A DNA stretch of 47,854 bases. It comes from Bacteroidales bacterium (GTDB lineage: Bacteria; Bacteroidota; Bacteroidia; Bacteroidales; UBA932). Made by a program: the position numbers and the translations under genes. The stretch covers positions 1 through 47,854 of the forward strand of contig JAFZVU010000080.1 of assembly GCA_017617655.1 (NCBI GenBank). Direction: 5' to 3'. Of the stretch, positions 24,077 to 33,900 are shown piece after piece; the first letter of the stretch is position 1; each line of letters starts with the position of its first letter. The notes below the pieces were generated by a model. The model made no database searches. It saw only the letters and a list, made by a program, of their open reading frames with translations, and had not been told where the DNA came from.

Positions 24077-24102
24077 CAAAATTAACAAAATAAGTATATT
24101 TG
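24077..24102. promoter_or_regulatory. Back-to-back promoters of the HerA-like gene and the hydrolase gene
   Basis: Minus strand: TAATTTTG (24084-24077), with a TTTG 21 nt further upstream. Plus strand: TATATTTG (24095-24102), 25 nt before the ATG at 24128. Ten bases separate the boxes. Confidence 0.6.
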
Positions 24103-24127
24103 TAACAAACCGAAATCACTAGCATAC

Positions 24128-24964
24128 ATGAAGAAATTGCTCCTTTGCCTTGTGGCTGTCCTGACTGTGACCACCGCTTTCGCACAGCGCAACGAGCGTG
24201 CACAGCGCCGCCAGCAGGCCAAAGCGGAATATCTTACCGCCGACAACATCTTCTACTCCCAGAATACCGATGCATATTCGCTCGACAGATGCGTCCTCGA
24301 CGTGTACTATCCGACCAAGATGACAGAATGCCCGGTGATAGTGTGGTTCCACGGCGGCGGCCTGACTTCCGGCAACAAGTTCATCCCCGAGCAGCTTAAG
24401 GACTGCGGCTATGTTGTGGTGGCGGCCAACTACCGCCTGATGCCTAAGGTCGAGGTGACCCAGTGCATCGACGATGCCGCGGCAGCTGTGGCGTGGGTGT
24501 TCAACAACATAAAGAAATACGGCGGCGACCCTGAAAACATCTATGTCAGCGGCCACTCTGCGGGAGGATATCTCACCAGCATGATTGGCCTCGACAAGGC
24601 ATATCTCTCGAAATACGGCATAGACGCCGACCGCATCGCGGCTCTGATCCCCTTCAGCGGCCAGGTGATGACCCACTATGAATACCGCACCCGCCACGGC
24701 GGCAGCCCCTATGTCCCGACCATAGATGACACTGCGCCGATTGCCCATGTCCGTGCCGACGGTCCGCCCTACGTAATCGTGTCCGGCGACCGCGAGCTGG
24801 AGCTCTACGGCCGCTACGAGGAGAATGCCTATATGTGGAGGATGATGAAACTCATAGGCCACGAGCAGACCTATATCTATGAGCTCGACGGATACAGCCA
24901 CGGGGCCATGGCGGACCCTGCGTTCCATATCCTTAAGCAGTACGTAAAACCGAGAGTCAATTAG
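24128..24964 (+). CDS. Secreted alpha/beta hydrolase (lipase/esterase type)
   Basis: A 278-residue protein with a signal peptide (MKKLLLCLVAVLTVTTAFAQ, cleavage after about 20). The fold is that of hormone-sensitive lipase-like esterases: oxyanion motif HGGG (75-78), nucleophile elbow GHSAGG with Ser144, acid probably Asp in VSGDRELEL, and a C-terminal His in GYSHGAM. A carbohydrate or xylan acetyl esterase is possible given its periplasmic or secreted place. Its stop overlaps that of murB on the other strand. Confidence 0.85.
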   Translation: MKKLLLCLVAVLTVTTAFAQRNERAQRRQQAKAEYLTADNIFYSQNTDAYSLDRCVLDVYYPTKMTECPVIVWFHGGGLTSGNKFIPEQLKDCGYVVVAANYRLMPKVEVTQCIDDAAAAVAWVFNNIKKYGGDPENIYVSGHSAGGYLTSMIGLDKAYLSKYGIDADRIAALIPFSGQVMTHYEYRTRHGGSPYVPTIDDTAPIAHVRADGPPYVIVSGDRELELYGRYEENAYMWRMMKLIGHEQTYIYELDGYSHGAMADPAFHILKQYVKPRVN

Positions 24965-25932
24965 ACAGTCTCCACTTCGGGCTGCAGCCTTACTCCGAAG
25001 ACAGATTCAACTTTCGCCGTGATATCTTCCGCCAGGCGGATGATGTCGGCGGCGGTGGCGTGCCCGCGGTTTACCAGGATCAGGGCGTGCTTCTCGTATA
25101 CCCCGGCGTCACCAACGGTCATGCTCTTGCAGCCACTGCGGTCGATGAGCCAGCCTGCAGATAGCTTCACCCCGCCGGCGGCCGGGTAGTGCGGCATGTC
25201 GGGATAGCGGGCCTGCAGGGCGGCGAAGGTTTCTTCGCTCACCACCGGGTTCATGAAGAAGCTGCCTGCGCTGCCGATTACCTCGGGGTCGGGCAGCTTG
25301 GCCTGCCTTGTAGCGATGACGGCGTCGCGCACTTTCTGCAGCGTCGGCTCGCCCTCGATGCTGCCGGCCAGATTGCCGTAGTTAAGGGAGAACGAGGGAA
25401 TCAGGGAGAGCTTGAAGACCACCTTCAGCACGAAATAGCGCTTGCCGCTCTTCTTGAAGATGCTGGAGCGGTAGGCATATTCGCATTCGTCCGGGAAGAA
25501 CACCCTCGGCAGCCCTTCGACAGTGTCGTACACCTCGACAGAGCTTACAAGACTGCCGGCCTCGGCGCCGTAGGCCCCTATGTTCTGCACGGCTGCGGCA
25601 CCCACGTCGCCCGGGATCAGGGAGAGGTTCTCCGCGCCGTACCACTCGTTGTCGACGCAGAGCTTTACGAAGTCGTCCCAGCGCATACCGGCTCCCACGC
25701 GGACGCGGACATAGCCGTTGCCGCGGGAGGCCTCCCAGCTGGTGTCGGTGCAATGGAAGACGCTGCCCTCGACAGCTGGTTTGGAGAAGAGCAGGTTGCT
25801 GCCTCCTCCAACCGGCAGCCAGGGCTTCGGAGCGGCGGCCAGACAGGCGGCCAGCTGCCCGGCGTCGGCATATTCGTAGTAATTGTCGGCGAAGGCGTCG
25901 AGCCCGAGTGTGTTGGGAATCCTGACAGGCAT
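24961..25932 (-). CDS. murB: UDP-N-acetylenolpyruvoylglucosamine reductase
   Basis: A 323-residue FAD enzyme that makes UDP-N-acetylmuramate, the second committed step of peptidoglycan synthesis. The FAD-binding part holds PVGGGSNLLF (about 40-49) and LSLIPGDVGAAAVQNIGAYGAE. The active-site SAGSFFMNP (Ser proton donor) and C-terminal LQPEVE (Glu) are present, as in type I MurB. It lies 6 bp downstream of the C1 peptidase gene and is probably cotranscribed with it. Confidence 0.96.
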   Translation of the reverse strand: MPVRIPNTLGLDAFADNYYEYADAGQLAACLAAAPKPWLPVGGGSNLLFSKPAVEGSVFHCTDTSWEASRGNGYVRVRVGAGMRWDDFVKLCVDNEWYGAENLSLIPGDVGAAAVQNIGAYGAEAGSLVSSVEVYDTVEGLPRVFFPDECEYAYRSSIFKKSGKRYFVLKVVFKLSLIPSFSLNYGNLAGSIEGEPTLQKVRDAVIATRQAKLPDPEVIGSAGSFFMNPVVSEETFAALQARYPDMPHYPAAGGVKLSAGWLIDRSGCKSMTVGDAGVYEKHALILVNRGHATAADIIRLAEDITAKVESVFGVRLQPEVETV

Positions 25933-25938
25933 CGCGGC

Positions 25939-27315
25939 TTAGAACATATAGTCCCAGCAAGGGAGCATTATGTGCTCGCCGGCAAGGGCGTCTATGGATT
26001 TCTTGTCGAGATATTTGCGGTTGATGACAATGCGGAAGAGATATTCGTCGAACCAGCGGTCGGTGAAGGTGAGATATCCCCTGTCGCCGGAAGCGGCGCC
26101 CCAGCTGTTCTCGAACTGCCATTTGACGGGAACGTCATTGTCGTCGGTATCGCAGGCTACAATCAGCATGGCGTGAGAAGAGCCGCTCTGACGGGTCAGG
26201 ATGCGGGCTTTCTTGTCCATAGCCAGGCTTACGCCCATGAGGCTTTCGTAGTCGTATGTGCCCACGTCAAGCTTGCCGACTCCGGAAGCGGTGTTGCTCT
26301 GCTTGCCCACGTCGCAGGATGCATACATGGGCTCGTCGGCCTTGATGGACTTGAGTGCGGCAACCTTGATGACGTCGTTCGGCAGGTTGAGGTAATACCA
26401 GTTGATGCCTTCTATGCTGTTGCGGTAGTTCTCTATCTCGTAGACTTTGTAATACGGCCTGGTGGGGTCGTTCATTATCATCACGAAGTTCTCCGGATTG
26501 TAATTCTCCGGGATGACGGTCTTGTAGAATTCCACCGGGGTAGACTTGACGGTCTGGACGTTGCCGTTGAGGTCTTTGTATCTCCAGGTGAACTCTGTCG
26601 GGGGCTCGCCGAGGCAGAGGGCCAGGATGCGGTAGATGTCCTTGAGGATCTCGACCTTCTCGGCGCGGACGTCGGCTATTTTCTTCTTGGCCGCCACCAT
26701 TTCGCGGAGCTCATATCCGCCGGCGCGCAGGCGCTCGTTGAGGATGCTTACCATCTGGCTGGTGTTGTTGGAGTGCTCGGTCTCGGGCATTATCTCGGCA
26801 GGCACCACGCCGTATTTCTCGCCTATGTTGTAGAAAAGGTTCCACACTCCTCCGTCGCTCACGGGGCTCTTGAAATATGTCACCACCTCGCGGTCGTCGA
26901 ACGAGCGGTCGGCCGTGGCGATTATATCTTCAAGGAAGAGGTTGGCCTTCTCGAACATGTCCCAGAAATAGCTGAAGTTGTGGGAGAAGTCGAAACTGCC
27001 GACGTTGTAGCGCTTCATGGCGATGGGGCGCAGCTGGTTCATCGAGGTGAACATCCAGCAGCGGCCGGAGCTCAGCTGGTCGGTGATACCCTTCACTGAA
27101 GTGGTGTATTTGAAGAAGTTGTCGACAGGCTCGGCCGAATGGTTGAGGGCGAGGGCCTTGATGCTCTTGTTCTGGACGAGGATGTTCTGAAGGGCGGCGG
27201 TGGGGCCGTCTTTGACGAAACTTGACTGGATGCGGCTCAGCTCGGCTGGAGTGATGGTCTGGGCGCAGACAGTGGCGCAGATAAGCAGCGCCGGCAATAA
27301 CAATATCTTTTTCAT
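25939..27315 (-). CDS. Secreted C1-family aminopeptidase (bleomycin hydrolase/PepC type)
   Basis: A 458-residue protein with a signal peptide (MKKILLLPALLICATVCAQ) and the bleomycin hydrolase fold of clan CA: TDQLSSGRCWMFTSMN with nucleophile Cys86, SSHAM with the catalytic His and FENSWG with the Asn. These enzymes are usually cytoplasmic hexamers, but Bacteroidales have exported forms that trim peptides in the periplasm. The start agrees with the signal peptide and with the -7 box 12 nt upstream. Confidence 0.9.
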   Translation of the reverse strand: MKKILLLPALLICATVCAQTITPAELSRIQSSFVKDGPTAALQNILVQNKSIKALALNHSAEPVDNFFKYTTSVKGITDQLSSGRCWMFTSMNQLRPIAMKRYNVGSFDFSHNFSYFWDMFEKANLFLEDIIATADRSFDDREVVTYFKSPVSDGGVWNLFYNIGEKYGVVPAEIMPETEHSNNTSQMVSILNERLRAGGYELREMVAAKKKIADVRAEKVEILKDIYRILALCLGEPPTEFTWRYKDLNGNVQTVKSTPVEFYKTVIPENYNPENFVMIMNDPTRPYYKVYEIENYRNSIEGINWYYLNLPNDVIKVAALKSIKADEPMYASCDVGKQSNTASGVGKLDVGTYDYESLMGVSLAMDKKARILTRQSGSSHAMLIVACDTDDNDVPVKWQFENSWGAASGDRGYLTFTDRWFDEYLFRIVINRKYLDKKSIDALAGEHIMLPCWDYMF

Positions 27316-27323
27316 AATGGTAC

Positions 27324-27340
27324 AAAGTTAATTAACTTTA
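27324..27340. promoter_or_regulatory. Palindromic divergent promoter between the C1 peptidase and aminopeptidase P genes
   Basis: AAAGTTAATTAACTTT is a perfect 16-bp palindrome (27324-27339). On the minus strand it supplies TAACTTTG (27330-27323), 7 nt from the peptidase start; on the plus strand it supplies TAACTTTA (27333-27340). The two -7 boxes share no base but nearly touch, so only one direction can be used at a time. Confidence 0.6.
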
Positions 27341-27365
27341 CATGTTACTTAAAAACTTAAATCGC

Positions 27366-28760
27366 ATGTTCAGCAGAAATATTTACGTAGCGCGCAGACA
27401 ACGCCTGATTAAGAGCGTGGGGGATGGCATCCTCCTGTTCCTCGGCAACAGCGAGGCCCCTTCCAACTACTCTGACAACCAATACATATTCCGTCAGGAC
27501 AGCACCTGGCTTTATTATTTCGGCATCGACCAGCCCGACATGGCTGCCGTAATCGACGTGGAGAGCGGCGAAGAGACCATCTTCGGCAACGACGTCGACA
27601 TCGACGACATAATCTGGATGGGGCCGCAGCCCCTGGTGGCCAGCCGTGCCGAAGAGGTCGGAGTGGCTAAGTCAGCCCCTCTGGCTGAGCTGGAGAAGGT
27701 GGTGAAAGCCGCAGTGGCCAAGGGCCGCAAGGTGCATTTCCTGCCGCCTTACCGCTACCGCAACATGATCCTGTTGCATTCGCTGCTCGGTCTTCCTTTC
27801 GACCAGATGAAAGCTGCCGCCAGCGTCGAGTTTATAAAGGCCGTGGTGGAGATGCGCCTCGTCAAGGAGCCGTGCGAGATCCAGCAGATCGACATGGCCT
27901 GCAACCTGGGTTACGCCATGCACATGGCCGCTACTAAGCTAATGAAGCCCGGCATGCTGGAGCAGGACCTCGTGGGCGTCATGGAAGGAGTTGTCATAAG
28001 CGGAGGCTACATGACTTCTTTCCCCACCATCCTCTCGCAGAACGGAGAGACTCTGCACAACCACTCCCATCACCAGATAATAACCGAAGGCCGCCTTACC
28101 GTCATCGACGCGGGCGCCGAGATAGCGAGCCACTACTGCTCGGATTTCACCCGCACGCTGCCCTGCAGCGGCCGCTTCACCGAGCAGCAGAAGGAAGTGT
28201 ATACCATAGTCTCAGAGGCCAACAATCTCGCCCTCGGGCTGGCGCGTCCCGGCATCAGCTACCGTGATGTCCATCTGGCTGCCGCCCGCCTGATCCTTCA
28301 GGGCCTGAAGAATATCGGTCTGGTCAAAGGCGACGTGGACGAAGCCGTGGCAGCTGGTGCCGCCGGCCTCTTCATGCCTCACGGCCTGGGCCACAATATG
28401 GGTCTTGACGTGCATGACATGGAGAACCTCGGCGAGAACTACGTCGGCTATGAGGAAGGCGTCAAGCGCTCCACCCAGCTGGGTCTCGGTTCGCTGCGCA
28501 TGGCCAGGGTGCTCAAGCCGGGCAACGTTGTCACCGACGAGCCGGGCATCTATTTCATCCCCGCCCTCATCGACAAATGGAAAGCCGAAGGAACCTGCCG
28601 GGATTTCATCAATTTCGAAGCGCTGGATGCCTACCGCAGCTTCGGCGGCATCCGCATAGAGGACGACCTGCTCATCACCGAGAGCGGCGCAAGGCTCCTC
28701 GGCAGCAAGCGCCTCCCGAGGACGGTCGAAGAAGTTGAAAACGCAATGTCTGAAGAATAA
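27366..28760 (+). CDS. Xaa-Pro aminopeptidase (aminopeptidase P, M24B)
   Basis: A 464-residue metallopeptidase that releases an N-terminal residue preceding proline. The pita-bread domain carries the five metal ligands: Asp in TVIDAGAE and SDFTRTLP, His in MPHGLGHNMGLDVHD, and Glu in VVTDEPGIYF and GGIRIEDDLL. I prefer the ATG at 27366 (MFSRNIYVARRQRL, as in relatives) to that at 27342, because 27342 is only 2 nt after the -7 box and could not be on the mRNA. It has no signal peptide. The S9 peptidase gene follows after 2 bp. Confidence 0.92.
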   Translation: MFSRNIYVARRQRLIKSVGDGILLFLGNSEAPSNYSDNQYIFRQDSTWLYYFGIDQPDMAAVIDVESGEETIFGNDVDIDDIIWMGPQPLVASRAEEVGVAKSAPLAELEKVVKAAVAKGRKVHFLPPYRYRNMILLHSLLGLPFDQMKAAASVEFIKAVVEMRLVKEPCEIQQIDMACNLGYAMHMAATKLMKPGMLEQDLVGVMEGVVISGGYMTSFPTILSQNGETLHNHSHHQIITEGRLTVIDAGAEIASHYCSDFTRTLPCSGRFTEQQKEVYTIVSEANNLALGLARPGISYRDVHLAAARLILQGLKNIGLVKGDVDEAVAAGAAGLFMPHGLGHNMGLDVHDMENLGENYVGYEEGVKRSTQLGLGSLRMARVLKPGNVVTDEPGIYFIPALIDKWKAEGTCRDFINFEALDAYRSFGGIRIEDDLLITESGARLLGSKRLPRTVEEVENAMSEE

Positions 28761-28762
28761 TC

Positions 28763-30859
28763 ATGAAAAAGTTTTTTATCGCAGCAGCCTTAATCATGGC
28801 AATAATGACTATGACAGATTGCAAGAAGTCGCCCTCAGACAGCGGCGAGATCGTAAAGCCGGAGAATCTGGCGGCGGACGGCCATTTCACGGCTGAGGTA
28901 ATGCACATGCTGGGCAAGGTGTCCGACCCGCAGGTGAGTCCTGACGGCAGCCGCATCCTTTTCGGAGTGACATATACCAGCATCGAACAGAACAAAGGAG
29001 TCCGCCAGCTTTTCGTGATGGACATCGACGGCGGCAGCCGCACCCAGATAACCCATTCTGGCAAGAGCTGCTCGAACGCCCGCTGGCTGGATGACAATAC
29101 CATCCTCTACCTCAGCGGAGGCCAGATTTACAAGATGCCGGCCGGCGGCGGCAAGGCAGCCAAGGTCAGCGACGTGGAAGGTGGCATCTCCGAGTTCAAG
29201 CTCAGCCCCGACTGCAGCCAGCTGCTATATGTAAGCGCCGTCAAGAACCACACTGCGCCGACCGACGTATATCCCGACCTCGACAAGGCCACGGTCCGCA
29301 CCATAGACGGCCTGATGTACCGCCACTGGGACCATTTCGTTGAAGAGATTCCGCACACTTTCATAGCCTCCCTGAAGGACGGCAAGCTGGGCGAGGGCAA
29401 GGACATCCTCGACGGCCAGCCGTACGAGCTTCCCACAGAGCCTTTCGGCGGCCTGGAGCAGCTCAGCTGGAGCCCCGACGGCAGCAAGGTGGTCTACTCC
29501 TGCCGCAAGCTGACGGGCATCGACTACGCTTTCTCGACCAATACCGACATATACCTCTATGACGTTGCCACCGGCGAGTGCGAAAACCTCACCGAAGGCA
29601 TGCCGGGCTACGACACGGAGCCCGTCTTCAGCCCGGACGGCGACTGCATAGCATGGTGCAGCATGGCAAGGGCACGCTACGAAGCAGACAAAGTGCGCAT
29701 CTTCGTGATGAACCTCGAAAATCGCAACAAGATTGAAATAACTGCTGACTTCAAGTACAACGGTTCGATCCCAGTATGGAGCGCCGACCAGAGATACCTC
29801 TATTTCGCAAGCCTCGTGGAGGGCGTGCAGGAAATCTGGCGCTACGACATGGACGCCATGAAGATGGAGAGGGTTACACCTCAGCACGAATGGTATGACT
29901 TCGACACCCCGACCGTGCTGGCCGACCGTCTGATTACTACCAACCAGTCGATGATGCGTCCTTCGGAGATAGTGTCAGTTTCGCTGGCCGACGGCAGCTG
30001 GAAGCAGCTCACCCACGAGAACGACGACATTCTGGCGAAGCTGGAACAACCCACCGTCGAGGAGCGCTGGATTACCACCACCGATGGCAAGCAGATGCTC
30101 ACATGGATCATCTATCCTGACGGCTTCGATGCAAGCAAGACCTATCCTGCCATCCTCATGTGCCTCGGAGGCCCGCAGGGCACTATCAGCCAGAGCTGGT
30201 CTACCCGCTGGAACTACCGTCTGATGAGCTCGCAGGGCTATATAATGGTTCTCCCCAACCGCCGCGGCACTACCGCATTCGGACAGGAATGGTGCGAGCA
30301 GATCTCCGGCGACTACATCGGACAGAATATGCAGGACTACCTGCGTGCAGCCGACGCGATGCTGGCCGAGCCGTATGTAGGCAAGATGGCGGCTGTCGGA
30401 GCAAGCTACGGCGGATATTCGGTATACTATCTGGCCGGAATCCACCAGGGCCGCTTCAGCGCCTTCATAGCCCACGCCGGCATATTCAACGAGGAGCACA
30501 TGTATGAGGTTACCGAAGAGATGTGGTTCCCCGACTGGGACAACGGCGGAATTGCCCGTCCCGACGAAGTGCAGGCCGGAGCCCCGTGGAGCGACAACCC
30601 GGTGGCCCGCCGCCATTACGACAATTCTCCCCACAAGCTAGTCAAGAACTGGGACACCCCGATCATGGTGGTTCACGGAGAGCTTGACTACCGCGTGCCG
30701 GTGGACCAGGGCATGGCCGCCTTCAACGCCGCCCAGATGATGGGCGTACCGTCGAAGATGCTGCTCTTCCCCGACGAGAACCACTGGGTGCTCAAACCGC
30801 AGAACTCAGTGTACTGGCATCGCCAGTTCTTCGACTGGCTCGACAGGTGGTGCAAATAG
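28763..30859 (+). CDS. S9-family dipeptidyl peptidase, DPP5-like
   Basis: A 698-residue secreted peptidase with a signal segment (MKKFFIAAALIMAIMTMTDC; a lipobox ending at Cys20 is possible but weak). An N-terminal beta-propeller (about 45-430, repeated SPDGS blades) precedes an alpha/beta-hydrolase domain with GASYGG (Ser548), HGELD (Asp642) and DENHW (His674). Layout and length match DPP5 of Porphyromonas gingivalis, which removes dipeptides after alanine or hydrophobic residues. Together with aminopeptidase P, with which it forms an operon, it fits peptide scavenging. Confidence 0.9.
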   Translation: MKKFFIAAALIMAIMTMTDCKKSPSDSGEIVKPENLAADGHFTAEVMHMLGKVSDPQVSPDGSRILFGVTYTSIEQNKGVRQLFVMDIDGGSRTQITHSGKSCSNARWLDDNTILYLSGGQIYKMPAGGGKAAKVSDVEGGISEFKLSPDCSQLLYVSAVKNHTAPTDVYPDLDKATVRTIDGLMYRHWDHFVEEIPHTFIASLKDGKLGEGKDILDGQPYELPTEPFGGLEQLSWSPDGSKVVYSCRKLTGIDYAFSTNTDIYLYDVATGECENLTEGMPGYDTEPVFSPDGDCIAWCSMARARYEADKVRIFVMNLENRNKIEITADFKYNGSIPVWSADQRYLYFASLVEGVQEIWRYDMDAMKMERVTPQHEWYDFDTPTVLADRLITTNQSMMRPSEIVSVSLADGSWKQLTHENDDILAKLEQPTVEERWITTTDGKQMLTWIIYPDGFDASKTYPAILMCLGGPQGTISQSWSTRWNYRLMSSQGYIMVLPNRRGTTAFGQEWCEQISGDYIGQNMQDYLRAADAMLAEPYVGKMAAVGASYGGYSVYYLAGIHQGRFSAFIAHAGIFNEEHMYEVTEEMWFPDWDNGGIARPDEVQAGAPWSDNPVARRHYDNSPHKLVKNWDTPIMVVHGELDYRVPVDQGMAAFNAAQMMGVPSKMLLFPDENHWVLKPQNSVYWHRQFFDWLDRWCK

Positions 30860-30911
30860 GCCGCCTGCCGCGCTGGCATACTTTTAGCTGATAGCGTACT
30901 TCAAATTTAAA

Positions 30912-30919
30912 TAGATTTG
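30912..30919 (+). promoter_or_regulatory. Possible -7 box of the macroglobulin gene
   Basis: TAGATTTG matches TAnnTTTG but ends only 3 nt before the ATG at 30923. No clear TTG lies about 20 nt upstream. If real, the mRNA would be leaderless or the true start lies downstream. Confidence 0.3.
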
Positions 30920-30922
30920 GAA

Positions 30923-33900
30923 ATGGTGACTCTTTATCTGCTTCTCGGGCTGGTCTACAACGCCCAGAATCCTTCATGGAACACGACTCAGTATGCATCC
31001 CTGTGGGCTAAGGTAGAAAAGGCTCTCGACGCCGGCAAGCCCCAGACTGCCGCACAGTATCTCGCCGAACTCGAAAACATGACCCGTGAGAAAGGGGATG
31101 AACTCGAATGCCTCGAGGTCATGAAACAGAGATACGAATGTCTGACCAGATACAACTGGAAAGAGGCGAGGGACTATTACACCGCATATTCGACTCTGAG
31201 AGACTCCATCTTCGACGACCTCGACGCCAACATAGAGAAATACTGCAGGCATCCGAGGGTGATAATGCTCATCACCGAGAAGATAGAGCGCCTCAAGAAT
31301 GAGGAAGACTACAAGAGCGACGCCAACAAGAGCGAAGAGAAGTACAAGGAAATCCGCAAGATGTGCGAGGCTGCCATCAAGGCTTTCCCGAAGACAGACT
31401 ACGCCAAGGAGCTGAAGGGCATGATAGAAGAGATGGACTCTTCATGGCTTAGCTTCAGGGGCAAGGAGAAAGGCTATCCGGGAACAGAATTCACCTACGA
31501 CATAAACACCCGCAATGTCGCTTCAGCCGACTTCAAGGTCTACAAGATGAGCGGCCGCTACCAGATCGGAGACTACGAGAAATTCATCAAATACGACAGC
31601 GGCTCCACCCGCTGCGTGCTGGTAGGCTCGAAGAAGCTCGACAGCTTTGCCAACAAATACAACATAGGCGAAAGCACTTCCACCACATGGAAGTTCGATG
31701 AAGAGGGAATATATATAGTAAAGATAGTGGCCGGAGACCAGGCTTCTTATCAGAATGTGTATATCAGCCGCGTGGCAGTCGCCCTGCGCGAAGTCGGCAG
31801 CAAGTATGAAGTATATGCCGCCGACGCCATGTCCGGCAAGCCTTACGACAACATAAGCGTCACCACCTACCGCGACTCCCGCAGCAAGGGGACTTTCCTT
31901 GCGCCGGTCATCATATCTGCCAAAGACTATAAGCAGGACGGTTTCACTCCCCTCGACCAGAAACTCTACATGACCCCTGAGAACTATGCGATGCTGGCGG
32001 TAAACGCCGGCGGCGACGACTTCTCGGAGGCCTTGAGCATCAGCAAATCTTACGGCGGCAGATATGTATATGATCCCGTGCGTAACTCTGAAAGCTGCTA
32101 TGTCTACACAGACCGCAGGCTCTACAGGCCCACCGACGAGATCCAATTCAAGCTCGTGGTCTTCAAGTCTGACGGCAAGGAAGGCTCCGTGATCGAAGGC
32201 AGGGAGGTTGAGGTGAAACTGTTCGCCCCCGCCCAGAGCGAGCCCGTCGCCACGATGAAAGTAGTCACCAACGAATGGGGTTCTGCCAGCGGCACGTTCA
32301 AGATTCCCGAGGGAAGCCCTAACGGCACATACAGCATCAGCACCAAGAACGGCTCTGCCAACGTGAGGGTAGAGGAATACGTCACTCCCGATTTCTATCT
32401 GGAGATGCCGACTCCGGAAGGCATGTTCACCTTCGACGACGTGATAACCCAGACCGGTTCTGTCAAGGGCTATGCAGGCGTCGCCATGGCAGGTGCCAAG
32501 GTTGAATACACCGTACGCCGCAGGAGCATGTGGGTAAGGTGGTCTCCCAGCGTACGCTACTGGACTCTGATAGACGAAGGCAGCGTGACAGCCGACGCCA
32601 ACGGCAACTTCTCAATCTCTTTCAAGGCCGAAAGGCCCGAGTTCGATGAGAGGGAGGAGGATCCGAGGGCTGCCTACCTCATCGAAGTGAAGGTTACCGA
32701 CCGTCAGGGCGAGACCCACGAGGCTTCTTCTGACATAGTGGTGGCCGACATCCCTCTGAATCTGGAAACCTCTTTCACCAGCGAATATACAGTCAACGAC
32801 ACTGTTATCGCCGTCAACCGCGACGTCGAGAAATACCTGCTCATCAAAGCTGACAACCGCAACGGCATCCCCCAGAGCGTTGAAGGCACATACCGCCTGA
32901 CCAGCGGCGGAAAAGTGCAGGCCGAAGGCATCTTCACCACCGGCAAGCGCGAGCCGCTCGACTTCAGCACACTGCCTTCAGGCAGCTACAAGCTGGAATA
33001 CGAAGTGGTATGGCGCGGCCGCACCATCTCGGCCAGCAGGAATGTGGCTCTGTTCTCGCCTTCCGACAGCAAGGCGCCGGTTCCCAGCCTGCTCTTCTTC
33101 TACCCTCTCACCAGCAAGGGAGGAATCGAATTCGTAGTCGCCACTACTGAGAAAGACCTCTACGTAGAACTTGAGATCTTCGACCGCGAAGAAAAGCTCT
33201 ACCGCCTGCCCCTGCATCTGAGCGATGAAGCAAGGCACATCAGCCTGCCCTACCTCGAGTCATACAACGACTGCGTGGAGCTGAGCCTGTTCACCTTCAG
33301 GAATTACAAGCGCCACCTCATCACCCGCGAGTTCAGCCGGCCGACGGCTCCTACAAGGTTCGACCTCACCATAGAGTCGTTCCGCGACAAGACCGCTCCC
33401 GAGACGCAAGAGAGCTTCATAGTGAAGGGCGCTCCCAGCGAGCTGACAGTGTCTATCTTCGACATAACCACCGACCGCTACGGCGCCAACTCCTTCCCCT
33501 TCTCTCCTTTCCGCGCATATTCTACCTACAGCCCCTCAATCAGGACCAACATCTCCAACGACGGGATGTATTACGGCGAATCATTAATGAGGCCGATGAT
33601 GAGGACACGTGCGGCCGGAGTGAATGGAGCCGTAATGGAAGATATGTTAATGATGAGCAAGGCTGACGTTATGATCGAACCTCAGGTAGAGATGGAGGAG
33701 GCCGCCACCGATACTGCAGATGAAGAAGCCGGCGGTGCCGGGGAGGAAGCTGACGTACGCAGCGACTTCGGCGAGACCATAGCCTTCTATCCGCACCTCG
33801 TGATAGGCCCCGACGGCAGCGCCGAGGTTAAATACACCACCCGCCAGGCATTCGGCACCTACAGGGTGCTTGTCCGCGCCCACGACAAGAATCTGCACAG

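Noticed and set aside
24054-24203. N-terminal extension of the HerA-like ATPase
   Set aside because: It covers the divergent promoter and the start of the hydrolase gene and lacks family similarity; the ATG at 24053 fits.
27342-27365. Upstream ATG of aminopeptidase P
   Set aside because: It lies 2 nt after the -7 box, so it would be at or before the mRNA start; relatives begin at the MFSRNIY position.
30917-30922. TTG start of the macroglobulin gene
   Set aside because: It falls within the probable -7 box and adds only two residues; the ATG at 30923 is simpler.
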